Shown piece by piece: positions 18,600 to 27,549 of a DNA stretch of 64,000 bases. How positions within the stretch are numbered: position 1 is the first letter of the stretch; each line of letters begins with the position of its first letter. The stretch comes from Desulfocarbo indianensis. GTDB lineage: Bacteria; Desulfobacterota; Desulfarculia; Desulfarculales; Desulfarculaceae. The notes under the pieces were generated by a model that saw only the letters and a list, made by a program, of their open reading frames with translations, ran no database searches and had not been told where the DNA came from. The stretch lies in assembly GCA_001184205.1 (NCBI GenBank), contig LBMP01000004.1, positions 385,755 to 449,754 on the forward strand, in the 5' to 3' direction. Position numbers and translations under genes: made by a program.

Positions 18600-19826
18600 C
18601 TAGCAGGGGGCCAGGCGCTGCACCATCGCCACCGCGCCCTGGTCCAGGCGTTCCATGCCTTCCGGCAGGGCGGCGATGGCGTCGGAATCGGCCATGGCCT
18701 TCAGGCGGCCGCTGAATTCGTAAGGGCGGAAGAGGGGAGGCCGCGCGGCTTCCTGGGATGGTTCCAGGCGGCCGTGCCAGAGTTGGGTCCAATCGGCCTG
18801 GCCCTTGAGGGCGCAGGCCAGGCGGGCGGGGGTGCGGGGCAGGCCGCAATCGCGGCGTCCGGCCATGGCCAAAAGCCCCGGCAGGGCCAGCTGCAAAAAG
18901 GCCATTTCGTTGGAGGGCGGCCCACCGGGCAGGCAGAACACCGGCTTGCCCTCCAGGAGCCCGAAGGCAACGCCCTTGCCCGGTCCCATGCGCACCCGCC
19001 AGAAAATCAGCTCCAGGCCCATCTCGGCCAGGGCCTCCTTGACCAGGTCGCGGCCGCTGGTCCAGGCGCCGCCGCTGGTGATAAGGGCGTCGCAATCGGC
19101 CATGAGCGCGGCGGCGGCCTGCTTGATCTGCCCGGCGTCGTCGTCCACCACCCGCGAGAGATTGCCCATGCCGTTGATGCCCAGCCAGGCGGCCAGGGAA
19201 ACCAGGTTGCTGGCGTAGACCGCGCCCAGGGGCAGCGGCGCGCCCGGCGCCACCACCTCGCGGCCGGTGGCCAATAGCCCCACCTTGGGCAGGGGGTGGG
19301 CCGGAGCCTGGTCCAGCCCGGCCGCGGCCAGGAGCCCCACGCGGGCCGGGTCCAGGCGGCGTCCGGCCCGGCACACGGTTTCGCCCCGGGCCACGTCGGA
19401 GCCGGCCCGCATCACGTTGCGGCCCGGCGCGGCGTCGGCCAGGCAGAACACCCGGCCGTTTTCCTCGCGGGTGAACTCCACGGCGATCACCGCGTCGGCC
19501 CCTGGCGGCAGAGGCGCGCCGGTGGTGATCCGCATGGCCTGACCCGGAGCCAAGGCCGCAGTGGCCATTTCCCCCGCCGCCACCGAGCCCGCCAGATCGA
19601 GACAAGCCGGGGCGTCCGGGCGGGCTTCGGCCAGATCGCCGCCCAGCACGGCGAAACCGTCCTTGGTGGAGGCGGTCACCGAGGGCGAGGAGACCTTGGC
19701 CAGGATGTCCTGGCCCGCCACCAGGCCGGCCAGGCTGGCCAGGGGAAATTCGCGGGGCGGCGACAGGGGGCTATGGTCCATCACCAGACGGCGGGCTTCA
19801 TCCAGGCCTATGAAATCTCGAGGCAT
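18600..19826 (-). CDS. moeA: Molybdopterin molybdenumtransferase MoeA
   Basis: 408 residues, the usual MoeA length. It inserts molybdate into adenylylated molybdopterin in molybdenum-cofactor synthesis. Seen: the N-terminal S-x-D-G(F)A region (TASTKDGFAVLG), VAAGEMA, TGAPLPPGADAVI, and the MoCF-domain motifs LITSGGAWTSGRD and FCLPGGPPSNEM. The GG-x-S-x-G loop is diverged (Ala-Trp-Thr-Ser), so a variant specificity is possible. It points away from the FmdE-like, ModE-like and MobB-like genes but lies within the same molybdenum-related neighbourhood. Confidence 0.88.
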   Translation of the reverse strand: MPRDFIGLDEARRLVMDHSPLSPPREFPLASLAGLVAGQDILAKVSSPSVTASTKDGFAVLGGDLAEARPDAPACLDLAGSVAAGEMATAALAPGQAMRITTGAPLPPGADAVIAVEFTREENGRVFCLADAAPGRNVMRAGSDVARGETVCRAGRRLDPARVGLLAAAGLDQAPAHPLPKVGLLATGREVVAPGAPLPLGAVYASNLVSLAAWLGINGMGNLSRVVDDDAGQIKQAAAALMADCDALITSGGAWTSGRDLVKEALAEMGLELIFWRVRMGPGKGVAFGLLEGKPVFCLPGGPPSNEMAFLQLALPGLLAMAGRRDCGLPRTPARLACALKGQADWTQLWHGRLEPSQEAARPPLFRPYEFSGRLKAMADSDAIAALPEGMERLDQGAVAMVQRLAPC

Positions 19827-19976
19827 GGCGTTTCCTCAATGGCTTACGGGACCAGCATAGCATCAATGACCCGGCCGCGGAAGCAGCCGCCCCGGGCCGG
19901 CCCGGCTTCGCGCCGGGGGCCGCGATGTAGTAAGATACAGTCCACACCCGACAGCATGGCGTAAAGGAGCGACATC

Positions 19977-20561
19977 ATGGCAGCAAAGACGTGGCCCGAC
20001 TCGTTGGCCGGCATGGACCTGGATGAATTTCTGCATCGCGCCGAGGACCTGCATGGTCATCTATCGCCCGGCGTGGTGGCCGGCGCGTTCATGGTGGACC
20101 GGGCCAGCCGGGAGCACGTGCCCGGCGAGTACCTCAACGCCGTGGTGGAGACCGTGGTCTGTCTGCCCGACGCGGTGCAGATTCTCACCCCCTGCTCCCT
20201 GGGCAACGGCTTCATGCAGGTGCTGGACTGGGGCAAGTTCGCCATCACTTTATACGACCGCATGACCTTGCGGGGCGTGCGGGCCTGGCTGGACCCGGCG
20301 GCGGTCAAGGGCAACCAAATCGTGGCGGGCTGGTACCTGCGGCCGCCCGACGCGGGCAAGGTGGACAAGGAGGTGGTGATCCGCGAGCTGTTTTCCTGCG
20401 GCCGCGAGTTGGTGAAAAGCGCGCCGGTGAAACTGGGCGCGGCGCTCAAATCCACCGAAAAGGTGCCCACCGGCCTGTGCCCCGTCTGCGGCGAAAGCTA
20501 TCCCCTGCGCCAGGGCCCCAGTTGCCTGGCCTGTCAGGGCCAGGGATATTACAGGCTCTAG
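19977..20561 (+). CDS. FmdE-family protein with C-terminal zinc ribbon
   Basis: A 194-residue FmdE-type protein (named for subunit E of molybdenum formylmethanofuran dehydrogenase). The family motif appears as LHGHLSPGVVAG at residues about 24-35, with Ser where I expect Cys in many members. Other conserved parts are CLPDAVQILTPCSLGNG and WGKFAITLYDR. The last 30 residues form a two-CxxC zinc ribbon (CPVCGES ... CLACQGQ). No other fwd/fmd subunits are nearby, so it probably acts alone in molybdenum-enzyme or pterin-related metabolism. Confidence 0.8.
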   Translation: MAAKTWPDSLAGMDLDEFLHRAEDLHGHLSPGVVAGAFMVDRASREHVPGEYLNAVVETVVCLPDAVQILTPCSLGNGFMQVLDWGKFAITLYDRMTLRGVRAWLDPAAVKGNQIVAGWYLRPPDAGKVDKEVVIRELFSCGRELVKSAPVKLGAALKSTEKVPTGLCPVCGESYPLRQGPSCLACQGQGYYRL

Positions 20562-20663
20562 CGCCCGCCGAGTCCCGGCTTGCGCCGGGGCCGCCTCTGG
20601 GGTAGTAATGCACTCCGTGTCCAGAGCCCGTCCGGTTTTGTCCAATTAATTAGAGAGTGACGC

Positions 20664-22976
20664 ATGCCTGACAATCGCCTTGAGCAGGTGGCCCAGGAAC
20701 TGGGCTTCAATCCCCGGCAAGTGGCGGCCGTGGACGGATTGCTGGAAGACGGGGCCACGGTGCCCTTTATCGCGCGCTACCGCAAGGAGGCCACCGGCTC
20801 CCTGGACGAGGTGGCCATCGTGGCGGTGCGCGACCGCCTGCACCAGCTCAAGGAATTGGACGAGCGCCGCGCGGCCATTTTCAAGTCTCTCACCGAGCGC
20901 GAGCTGCTCACCCCGGAGCTGGAGGCCCAGGTAAACGCCGCGGCCACCATGAGCGAGTTGGAGGACGTGTATCTGCCCTACCGGCCCAAGCGCCGCACCA
21001 GGGGCATGATGGCCAAGGAAAAGGGCCTGGAGCCCCTGGCCCTGGCCATCTGGGAGCAGGACCCGGCCCTGGACCCGGCGGCCGCGGCCGGGGCCTGCCT
21101 GGACGAGGAAAAGGGCGTGCCCGACGCGGACGCCGCCCTGGCCGGGGCCCGCGACATCATGGCCGAATGGATCAACGAGGACGCCCAGGCCCGCGCGGCC
21201 ATGCGCCAGCTCTACCTGGACAAGGCCCACTTCGTCTGCAAGGTGATCACCGGCCAGGAGGAGGCGGGCGCCAAGTTCAAGGATTACTTCGAGTGGTCCG
21301 AGCCCGCCGCCGCCGCGCCCAGCCACCGGGTGCTGGCCATGCGCCGGGGCGAAAAAGAGGGCTTCCTGCTCCTGAGGGCCCAGCCGCCCCAGGAGGACGC
21401 CCTGGCCCTGTTGGAGCGCCAGTTCGTGAAAAACGATTCCCTGGCCGGACAGCAGGTGAGCCAGGCCGCGGCCGACGGCTACAAGCGCCTCTTGGGCCCG
21501 GCCATGGAGACCGAGCTCAGGCTGGCGACCAAGCAGAAGGCCGACGAGGAGGCGGTGCGGGTTTTCGCGGCCAACCTGCGGGAGCTGCTTTTGGCCCCGC
21601 CCCTGGGCCAGAAGCGGGTGCTGGCCATCGACCCCGGCTTCCGCACCGGCTGCAAGCTGGTCTGCCTGGACGCCCAAAGCCGCATGCTGCACTACGACAC
21701 CGTAAACATCCTGGGCGAAAAGGCCCAGGCCGAGGCCGGCCGCAAGATCATGGCCCTGATCCAGGAATACGCCAGCGAGGCGGTGGCCATCGGCAACGGC
21801 ACCGCCAGCCGGGAGAGCGAGGCCCTGGTGCGCGGCCTGGAGCTGCCCCGGGCCATCACGGTGGTGATGGTGAGCGAGGCCGGGGCCAGCGTGTATTCCG
21901 CCTCGGACGTGGCCCGCCAGGAATTCCCCGACCTGGACGTGAGCGTGCGCGGCGCGGTCTCCATCGGCCGCCGGCTCATGGACCCCCTGGCCGAGCTGGT
22001 GAAGATTGACCCCAAGAGCATCGGGGTGGGCCAATACCAGCACGACGTGGACCAGGGCGACCTAAAGCGCTCCCTGGAGGACGTGGTGCTGAGCTGCGTC
22101 AACGCGGTGGGCGTGGAGGTGAACACGGCCAGCCCCCAGCTCTTGGCCCATGTCTCCGGCCTGGGGCCCTCTTTAGCCGCCAACATCGTGAGCCACCGGG
22201 AGGCCAACGGACCTTTCCACGAGCGCGGCGAGCTGCTCAAGGTGCCCCGCCTGGGGCCCAAGGCCTTTGAGCAGTCGGCCGGGTTTTTGCGCATTCAGGG
22301 AGGGGCCAATCCCCTGGACGCCTCGGCGGTGCACCCGGAGTCGTATCCCCTGGTGGAGAGCATGGCCCGCGACCTGGGCTGCGCGGTGGCCGATCTGCTG
22401 CGCCAGGCCGAGCTGCGCAAGCGGATAGACCCCCAGCGCTACGTGGGCGGCGAGGTGGGCCTGCCCACCATCAACGACATCCTGGCCGAGCTGGAAAAGC
22501 CGGGCCGCGATCCGCGCCAACGTTTCGAGGAGTTTTCCTTTGCCGAGGGCGTGCACGAACTGAGCGATCTGCAGCCCGGCATGCGCCTGCCCGGCATCGT
22601 GACCAACGTGACCAACTTCGGGGCCTTCGTGGACGTGGGCGTGCATCAGGACGGCCTGGTGCACATCAGCCAACTGGCCGACCGCTTCGTCAAGGACCCC
22701 TATCAGGTGGTCAAGGTGCACGACCGGGTGATGGTAACGGTGCTGGAGGTGGATCTGGCCCGCGCGCGCATCTCGCTGTCCATGCGCCAGAACCCGGCCG
22801 AGGCCAAGGGCTCGGGCCAAGCTCAAGACGCCGCCCAAGCCCCGGAACGGCGGGGCGGCAAGCCGGGCGGCAGGGGCAAGCGGCCGGGCAAGGCGGCCAA
22901 GCCCGCGCCGCCGCCCAAGCCGGGGGCCTTCAACAATCCCTTTGCCCAGGCCCTGGCCGGCTTGAAAAAAGACTGA
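20664..22976 (+). CDS. tex: Tex-type RNA-binding transcription accessory protein
   Basis: 770 residues, the expected Tex size. Domain order: N-terminal Tex helix-turn-helix region (PFIARYRKEATG), YqgF/RNase-H-like domain (about 320-450, VLAIDPGFRTGCKLV), helix-hairpin-helix motifs (VSGLGPSLAANIV, VPRLGPKAFEQ) and an S1 RNA-binding domain near residues 645-715 (GIVTNVTNFGAFVDVGVHQDGLVHIS). The C-terminal 50 residues are a Gly/Pro/Lys-rich tail. Cytoplasmic, nucleic-acid binding. Ends before a strong hairpin. Confidence 0.93.
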   Translation: MPDNRLEQVAQELGFNPRQVAAVDGLLEDGATVPFIARYRKEATGSLDEVAIVAVRDRLHQLKELDERRAAIFKSLTERELLTPELEAQVNAAATMSELEDVYLPYRPKRRTRGMMAKEKGLEPLALAIWEQDPALDPAAAAGACLDEEKGVPDADAALAGARDIMAEWINEDAQARAAMRQLYLDKAHFVCKVITGQEEAGAKFKDYFEWSEPAAAAPSHRVLAMRRGEKEGFLLLRAQPPQEDALALLERQFVKNDSLAGQQVSQAAADGYKRLLGPAMETELRLATKQKADEEAVRVFAANLRELLLAPPLGQKRVLAIDPGFRTGCKLVCLDAQSRMLHYDTVNILGEKAQAEAGRKIMALIQEYASEAVAIGNGTASRESEALVRGLELPRAITVVMVSEAGASVYSASDVARQEFPDLDVSVRGAVSIGRRLMDPLAELVKIDPKSIGVGQYQHDVDQGDLKRSLEDVVLSCVNAVGVEVNTASPQLLAHVSGLGPSLAANIVSHREANGPFHERGELLKVPRLGPKAFEQSAGFLRIQGGANPLDASAVHPESYPLVESMARDLGCAVADLLRQAELRKRIDPQRYVGGEVGLPTINDILAELEKPGRDPRQRFEEFSFAEGVHELSDLQPGMRLPGIVTNVTNFGAFVDVGVHQDGLVHISQLADRFVKDPYQVVKVHDRVMVTVLEVDLARARISLSMRQNPAEAKGSGQAQDAAQAPERRGGKPGGRGKRPGKAAKPAPPPKPGAFNNPFAQALAGLKKD

Positions 22977-23052
22977 GCCCGCATAGACCATCCAACCCTC
23001 ATTAAATATGCGGGCCAAGCCCAGACGCTTTTCAGCATTGCCGTGGCATAAA

Positions 23053-23085
23053 CCAAGCGCCGCCAGTCATCTTGGCGGCGCTTGG
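23053..23085. terminator. Strong 13-bp hairpin after tex
   Basis: CCAAGCGCCGCCA at 23053-23065 and TGGCGGCGCTTGG at 23073-23085 form a perfect stem with a 7-base loop, 76 bases after the tex stop. No T-run follows on the plus strand, so it is terminator-like rather than a canonical intrinsic terminator. Confidence 0.6.
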
Positions 23086-23128
23086 CTGTGGGAGCGTGGA
23101 GGCCTGGGGAGGCCGACATCTTTGCCGG

Positions 23129-23180
23129 TTGACAGGATTGGCCTACCGGCTGGTATTATTATTATGCTTTTACAAGCATA
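23129..23180 (+). promoter_or_regulatory. Sigma-70 promoter and operator-like dyad of the ModE-like gene
   Basis: TTGACA at 23129-23134 and TATTAT at 23154-23159 (19-base spacing, with overlapping TATTAT repeats) form a good housekeeping promoter. Immediately downstream, TATGCTT at 23163-23169 and AAGCATA at 23174-23180 form a perfect dyad, placed where a bound repressor would block initiation. Autoregulation by the ModE-like protein is plausible but inferred. Confidence 0.6.
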
Positions 23181-23205
23181 AGCCAGCCAGCAGGGGAGGC
23201 CGCCA

Positions 23206-23556
23206 TTGGAAATAAGGGTTAAGGTGTGGTTGGAGGAAAACGAAGCGGTTCTTTTTGGCGACGGACGCTTGAAGCTCATGGAGGCGGTGGAGCGCGCCGG
23301 CTCCCTGGCCGCCGCCGCCAAGGAATTGAAAATGAGCTACCGGGCGGCGTGGGGCCGTTTGCGGGCCTCGGAGGAGCGTTTGGGCTTCGCCCTGGTGGAG
23401 CGCAGCCAGGAGGGCCGCCGCTCCATGCGGCTCACCCAGGCCGCCAGGGATATGATGAGCCGTTACGCCGAACTGAAAAAGGCGACCCAGGTCTACCTGG
23501 ACCACCACATGGCCGGCTTGGAGCAATTGCTGAGCAGCGCCAGGCACAAGGAATAA
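23206..23556 (+). CDS. ModE-like winged-helix regulator, DNA-binding domain only
   Basis: A 116-residue protein matching the N-terminal LysR-type winged helix of ModE (LMEAVERAGSLAAAAKELKMSYRAAWGRL). It lacks the C-terminal molybdate-binding (molbindin) domains, so it cannot sense molybdate in the way E. coli ModE does. Such single-domain forms are common in anaerobes. The start is TTG at 23206, with GGGAGG placed six bases upstream. The MobB-like gene follows after about 120 bases. Confidence 0.8.
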   Translation: MEIRVKVWLEENEAVLFGDGRLKLMEAVERAGSLAAAAKELKMSYRAAWGRLRASEERLGFALVERSQEGRRSMRLTQAARDMMSRYAELKKATQVYLDHHMAGLEQLLSSARHKE

Positions 23557-23673
23557 GCGCCTAAGGCCCTGGAATTCAACCGGAGGCAAGACCGGCGGCG
23601 GTGCGCGCTTGACCGCCGGGGCCCATGCCAACCACACCCTAGCAGGGGCAAACCAGACACCAAGCGAGGAATC

Positions 23674-24300
23674 ATGCCATTTGCCATTTGCCTGGCCGGC
23701 GAGGCCGGCCCGGAAAAAACCGAATTCGTGAACGACCTGGCCGCCCAATTGGAAACCCGGCATATCAAGGTGGGTTTCGTCCGCCGCCAGGCTCCCGACC
23801 TGGGCGCCGTGGGCGCCAGGGTCAATTTGGATATCAGCCAGGACGGAACCATGTGCCTGTTGAGCGGCGGGGGCGGCGGGGGCGGCGGGGCCAGCCTGGA
23901 GGAGTTGCTGGGCCGCTATTTCGCCGGCCTGGACCTGGTGATCTGTCAGGGTTTCGAGGAGGAGAAGCGCCCCAAGGTGGAGTGGCTGCCCCAGGGCGGC
24001 AAGCCCTCCCTGGCCCGGGACCCCGGCCTGCGCGCCGTGGTTTCGGCCCAGGCGGTGGAGACCGACAAGGCGGTGTACGCGCCGGGTGACGCCGCCGGCT
24101 TGGCGGCCTTTCTGGTCAGCGAGGTGATTCCCAAAAGCCAGCCGCCGCGCATGCGCATGGTCCTGAACGGCAAGCGCATCCCCATCAAGGAGTTCGTGCA
24201 GGATATCCTGGCCAACACCATCAGGGCCATGGTGGCCTCGCTGAAAGGCGGCAACCGGCCGGGGCGTTTGGAAATATATATAGAGCCGGACAAGGAATAG
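23674..24300 (+). CDS. MobB-like protein with degenerate P-loop
   Basis: A 208-residue protein resembling MobB, the GTP-binding adapter in molybdopterin-guanine-dinucleotide synthesis. The P-loop position reads GEAGPEKT (residues 9-16), with Glu14 in place of the last glycine of G-x4-GK(S/T), so nucleotide binding may be impaired. GLDLVICQGFEEEKRPKVE matches the MobB lid region. A run of eight glycines occurs at about residues 65-72. The last 60 residues (from PPRMRMVLNGKRIPIKEFV) form an extra domain. Neighbours (ModE-like, FmdE-like, moeA) support a molybdenum role. Confidence 0.65.
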   Translation: MPFAICLAGEAGPEKTEFVNDLAAQLETRHIKVGFVRRQAPDLGAVGARVNLDISQDGTMCLLSGGGGGGGGASLEELLGRYFAGLDLVICQGFEEEKRPKVEWLPQGGKPSLARDPGLRAVVSAQAVETDKAVYAPGDAAGLAAFLVSEVIPKSQPPRMRMVLNGKRIPIKEFVQDILANTIRAMVASLKGGNRPGRLEIYIEPDKE

Positions 24301-24849
24301 GCGGGCCTTTTCCGGAACGGCCTTTGGCGCGGCCGGTAGTTCATCGCCGGATTCTGCCGGGAAATCCTGGGCATAGCCCGGTTAGCCTAGCGTATTTCGC
24401 TGGCCACGGCCTGCCTGGCAGGGCCGCCCGCCCTGATTCTGGGGCAGGGCCCTGGTCACTCACGGCCGCGAACGGGCCCGCCGCCCGGCCCCTGATCTTT
24501 GGATATTATGCTTAAACGGCCATGGCTGGAAAACTGCGCTCGGCCAAGGCGGTCTTTTCGATAATATCAATTAAAAACGAATAGATATCATAGATTACCC
24601 CGGTTGGTTGGTTTGAGGCTCCCAGCCTGTGCCGGGGTTTGATGAAAAATGGCCTGCGCGGTTTATAGTTCTAAGCTTGACCCTTTCCTCACAACAGGGT
24701 TAGGATAGCCCGCGATTGGAATAGTCAGCGGCTAAATGGGCTGTTCCGGCGGAAATACTTAAACGGCCGGGCCCGCGGCACGGGGCCGGGTTGCATACGC
24801 GTTATTGGTTGCGCCCCCGCGAGGGGGACGCCCTAAGGAGAACCCCTCT
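24301..24849. other. Intergenic region before the RnfB fusion gene
   Basis: No gene is supported over 549 bases. The 11-base word CTTAAACGGCC occurs twice in the same orientation (24511-24521 and 24758-24768) and might be an operator pair. The leader ends in AAGGAG nine bases before the ATG at 24850. I found no convincing promoter or riboswitch. Confidence 0.4.
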
Positions 24850-26895
24850 ATGTTGGCAGAAGCGTTGGCCATCGGCGGCCTGGGCATGCTAGCGGCTTTC
24901 GGGCTGGGCGTGGCCGCCAAAGTGTTCTATGTGAAAGTTGACCCTCTGGTGGAAGCGGTTGAGGAAGCCCTGCCGGGCGCCAACTGCGGTGGTTGCGGAT
25001 TCGCGGGCTGTTCCTCGGCGGCCTTGGCCATAGCCAGCGGCCAGGCCCAGGCCAACATCTGCGTGGGCGGCGGGCCCGAGGTGGGCCAGGCCGTGGCCGC
25101 CATCCTGGGGGTGGAGATCAAGGAAACCGAGCCCCAGGTGGCGCGGGTGGGCTGTCGCTACCCCGTGCAGCGGGCCGACCTGAAATACGATTACTCCGGC
25201 CTGCGCGATTGCCGGGCCGCGGTGATCCTGGCGGGCGGCCCCAAGGAATGCCCCATCGGCTGCATCGGCCTGGGCTCCTGCGCCATGGCCTGCCCCTTTG
25301 ACGCGCTCAGCATCGGCCCCGACGGCCTGCCCGTGGTGGACGAGTTCAAGTGCACCGGCTGCGGCACCTGCGTACGCACCTGCCCCCAGGGCATCATGAA
25401 CCTCACCTCGGTCTCCGACCGCATCCTGGCCGAGCAGCGCGCGGTGGATTGCTTCGCGCCCTGCCAGCGGGCCTGTCCGGCGGGCATCAACATCCCCGAG
25501 CAAATGCGGCAAAGCTCCCTGGGCCATTGGGACCAGGCCCTGGCCATCATCAAGGAGCGCAACCCGCTGCCCCTTTTGTGCGGCTATATCTGCCCCCATC
25601 CCTGTGAGCAGGCCTGCCGCCGCAACATGGCCGACCAGCCGGTGGCCATCAACCCCTTGAAGCGCCTGGCCGCCGACAAGGAGCGCCAGTCCGGCCGGCG
25701 GGTGCAGCCCTACAAGGCCCCGGCCACCGGCAACAAGGTGGCGGTGATCGGCGGCGGCGTGGAGGGTCTTTCCGCCTCCTATTTCCTGGCCCGCCTGGGG
25801 CACTCGCCGGAGATATTCGAGGCCCGCAAGGAGTTGGGCGGCATCCTGCGCAACGTGATCCCCGCGCAGAGACTGCCTCGCGAGGTGCTGGACTGGGAGA
25901 TCCAGGGCGTCCTGGATCTCGGCGTCACCGCCCACACCGGCCAGTCCTTCGGCCGTGAGGTTACCCTCTCCGGGCTCTTCAATGACGGCTTTCGGGCCGC
26001 GCTCATCGCCACCGGCGGTTGGGACAGCCTGCTCATGCAGGGCGACCTCCAGCCGGCGCCCACCCTGCCCAGCCTGTATCTCATGCTGCCCCTGAACCTG
26101 GCCCTGGCCTCGGGCCGCCAGCTCAATCTGGGCGGCAAGGCGGTGATCGTGGGCGGCGGCAAGAGGGCCCTCTCCCTGGCCCAGGAACTGCGCAAGCAGG
26201 GGGTGGCCAGCGTCACCATTCTTTGGCGGCGCGACCTGGATCAGGTGGGCGTGGGCAAGGAGCAGTTGGCCGAGGCCAAGGAGCAGGGCATCAAGGCCCG
26301 CCTGGGCGTGCGGGTGAGCCGCCTTTTGGGCAAGGGCGACAAGATCACCCAATTGGCCTTCACCGACCGCCGCAGCCAGGAGGCCGCTGGCGGCGAAACC
26401 GGCGAACGCCTGGTGGACGCCGACATGGTGGTGGTGGCCAGCGGACGCCTGCCGGAAATGATCTTCGTGCCCTTAAGCGCCGAGGAGGGCGCCGGCGATG
26501 GCCGGTGGCAGACCCTGGTGCCTTACCGCGATCCCTCGGCCGAGCCCAGGGGACTGTTCGATTCCAGCGACCAGGTGAGCGATTACCGGGCGGCGGTGGA
26601 GGCCGTGGCCGCCGGCCGCCGGGCGGCGTCTTCCGTGCATCAGCGTTTGACGGGCGAGGAGATCGCCCCGCCGGAGACCATGCTCACGCCGGAAAGCAAG
26701 GTGCTGGACGTGAACGCCCTCTCCAACCTGATGGAGGTGCCGCCGGCCCACGTGTTCCCCCGCGTGGATCTGCCCAGCCAGACCTATGGCGAATACCAGG
26801 AGCCGGCCGAACTCAACGAGGAGGAGGCGCGGGAAGAAGCCAAGCGCTGCCTCAACTGCGGGCTCATCTGCTATTACCGCTCCAAGTACAACTAG
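24850..26895 (+). CDS. RnfB domain fused to GltD-like FAD oxidoreductase
   Basis: A 681-residue fusion. Residues 1-30 are a membrane helix, residues about 35-100 carry the RnfB Fe-S motif (ANCGGCGFAGCSS), and about 135-190 hold two [4Fe-4S] ferredoxin motifs (CPIGCIGLGSCAMACP and CTGCGTCVRTCP). From about 205 a GltD-type Fe-S region (CFAPCQRACPAG, CGYICPHPCEQACRRN) leads into an FAD/NAD(P) disulfide-oxidoreductase fold (VAVIGGGVEGLSASYFLARLG; second nucleotide site VIVGGGKRAL). It ends in RCLNCGLICYY. No rnfACDGE genes adjoin. A membrane-attached ferredoxin:NAD(P)H oxidoreductase is inferred. ATG at 24850 is chosen for its AAGGAG. Confidence 0.8.
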   Translation: MLAEALAIGGLGMLAAFGLGVAAKVFYVKVDPLVEAVEEALPGANCGGCGFAGCSSAALAIASGQAQANICVGGGPEVGQAVAAILGVEIKETEPQVARVGCRYPVQRADLKYDYSGLRDCRAAVILAGGPKECPIGCIGLGSCAMACPFDALSIGPDGLPVVDEFKCTGCGTCVRTCPQGIMNLTSVSDRILAEQRAVDCFAPCQRACPAGINIPEQMRQSSLGHWDQALAIIKERNPLPLLCGYICPHPCEQACRRNMADQPVAINPLKRLAADKERQSGRRVQPYKAPATGNKVAVIGGGVEGLSASYFLARLGHSPEIFEARKELGGILRNVIPAQRLPREVLDWEIQGVLDLGVTAHTGQSFGREVTLSGLFNDGFRAALIATGGWDSLLMQGDLQPAPTLPSLYLMLPLNLALASGRQLNLGGKAVIVGGGKRALSLAQELRKQGVASVTILWRRDLDQVGVGKEQLAEAKEQGIKARLGVRVSRLLGKGDKITQLAFTDRRSQEAAGGETGERLVDADMVVVASGRLPEMIFVPLSAEEGAGDGRWQTLVPYRDPSAEPRGLFDSSDQVSDYRAAVEAVAAGRRAASSVHQRLTGEEIAPPETMLTPESKVLDVNALSNLMEVPPAHVFPRVDLPSQTYGEYQEPAELNEEEAREEAKRCLNCGLICYYRSKYN

Positions 26896-26935
26896 GGAGC
26901 GCTTGGTAGCGTAAAGACAAGATCGCCGATTGCAA

Positions 26936-26977
26936 CCCGAGGCGCGTTATCCTGGTGATAGCGCGCCTCGGTCTTTT
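26936..26977 (+). terminator. Intrinsic terminator after the RnfB fusion gene
   Basis: CCGAGGCGCG-TTATC pairs with GATAG-CGCGCCTCGG to form a stem of about 15 bp, followed by TCTTTT. The remaining bases to 27230 hold no supported gene. Confidence 0.9.
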
Positions 26978-27230
26978 GGCCGCCTGTCCCCGGATTCCCC
27001 GCAACGCGCCGGGCAGGGGCATGATGGGAGCCGCTTCCCTAATCCGGCGCTTGACCCGCCCCGCCAGATGGCCGAAGATAATACAAGCGCCGTGCGGGAG
27101 AGGAAGGCGGCCTGGGTTTTCCACAAGACAAAATCCGGGGGCGGCCCGTTCCGCGCGGGGCGTCCTTTTCATTGGCAAGGATTCAAGGCGGCAAAACGGG
27201 AGCGGGCCTCGGTTGGGAGATGACAGCCAA

Positions 27231-27533
27231 TTGAAAATCAACGAGGCGCAGCTGATCCTGGCGGAAAAGCGGACCAGCCTGGCGGCGTTGCGCACCGGCC
27301 TGGCGCTTTTGGGCCTGCCCATGGCCCTGGTCAGCTTCCTGGTGGCCATGTCCGGCCATTACCAGGCGGAAAACGTCCTCGCCTTCCTGGTACCGCTGTT
27401 GATCATTTGCCTGGCCTTGGCGAGCTTGGGCGTTTATTTGTGCTGGCGGGCGGTGCTGCACCTGCATCGGGCCGACGCCCGCCTGGCCCGTCTGAAAAAT
27501 TTCAGCCAAGAGATCAAAGAGGATTTGGATTGA
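27231..27533 (+). CDS. DUF202 (YidH-like) membrane protein
   Basis: About 100 residues. The N-terminal motif INEAQLILAEKRTSLAALRTGLAL is characteristic of the DUF202/YidH family, followed by hydrophobic helices at about residues 24-44 and 55-80 and a charged tail. Function unknown. The frame is open far upstream, but the family sequence begins at the TTG at 27231, with GGGAGA about ten bases before; earlier starts would add non-homologous Arg/Pro-rich residues. The next gene begins 16 bases after its stop. Confidence 0.7.
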   Translation: MKINEAQLILAEKRTSLAALRTGLALLGLPMALVSFLVAMSGHYQAENVLAFLVPLLIICLALASLGVYLCWRAVLHLHRADARLARLKNFSQEIKEDLD

Positions 27534-27549
27534 TTGGGGAGAGGCGGCC

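Noticed and set aside
20646-22043. Long open frame antisense to tex, with His/Gly/Leu-rich translation
   Set aside because: High-GC DNA gives long spurious frames; the sense strand is a clear Tex protein and the antisense product has no family features.
24776-24800. GGCAC...TTGC resembling a sigma-54 promoter before the RnfB fusion
   Set aside because: The spacing between GG and GC is 14 bases instead of 10.
26955-27230. Long N-terminal extension of the DUF202 gene
   Set aside because: The extension lies partly in a terminator and is Arg/Pro-rich without homology; the family begins at 27231.
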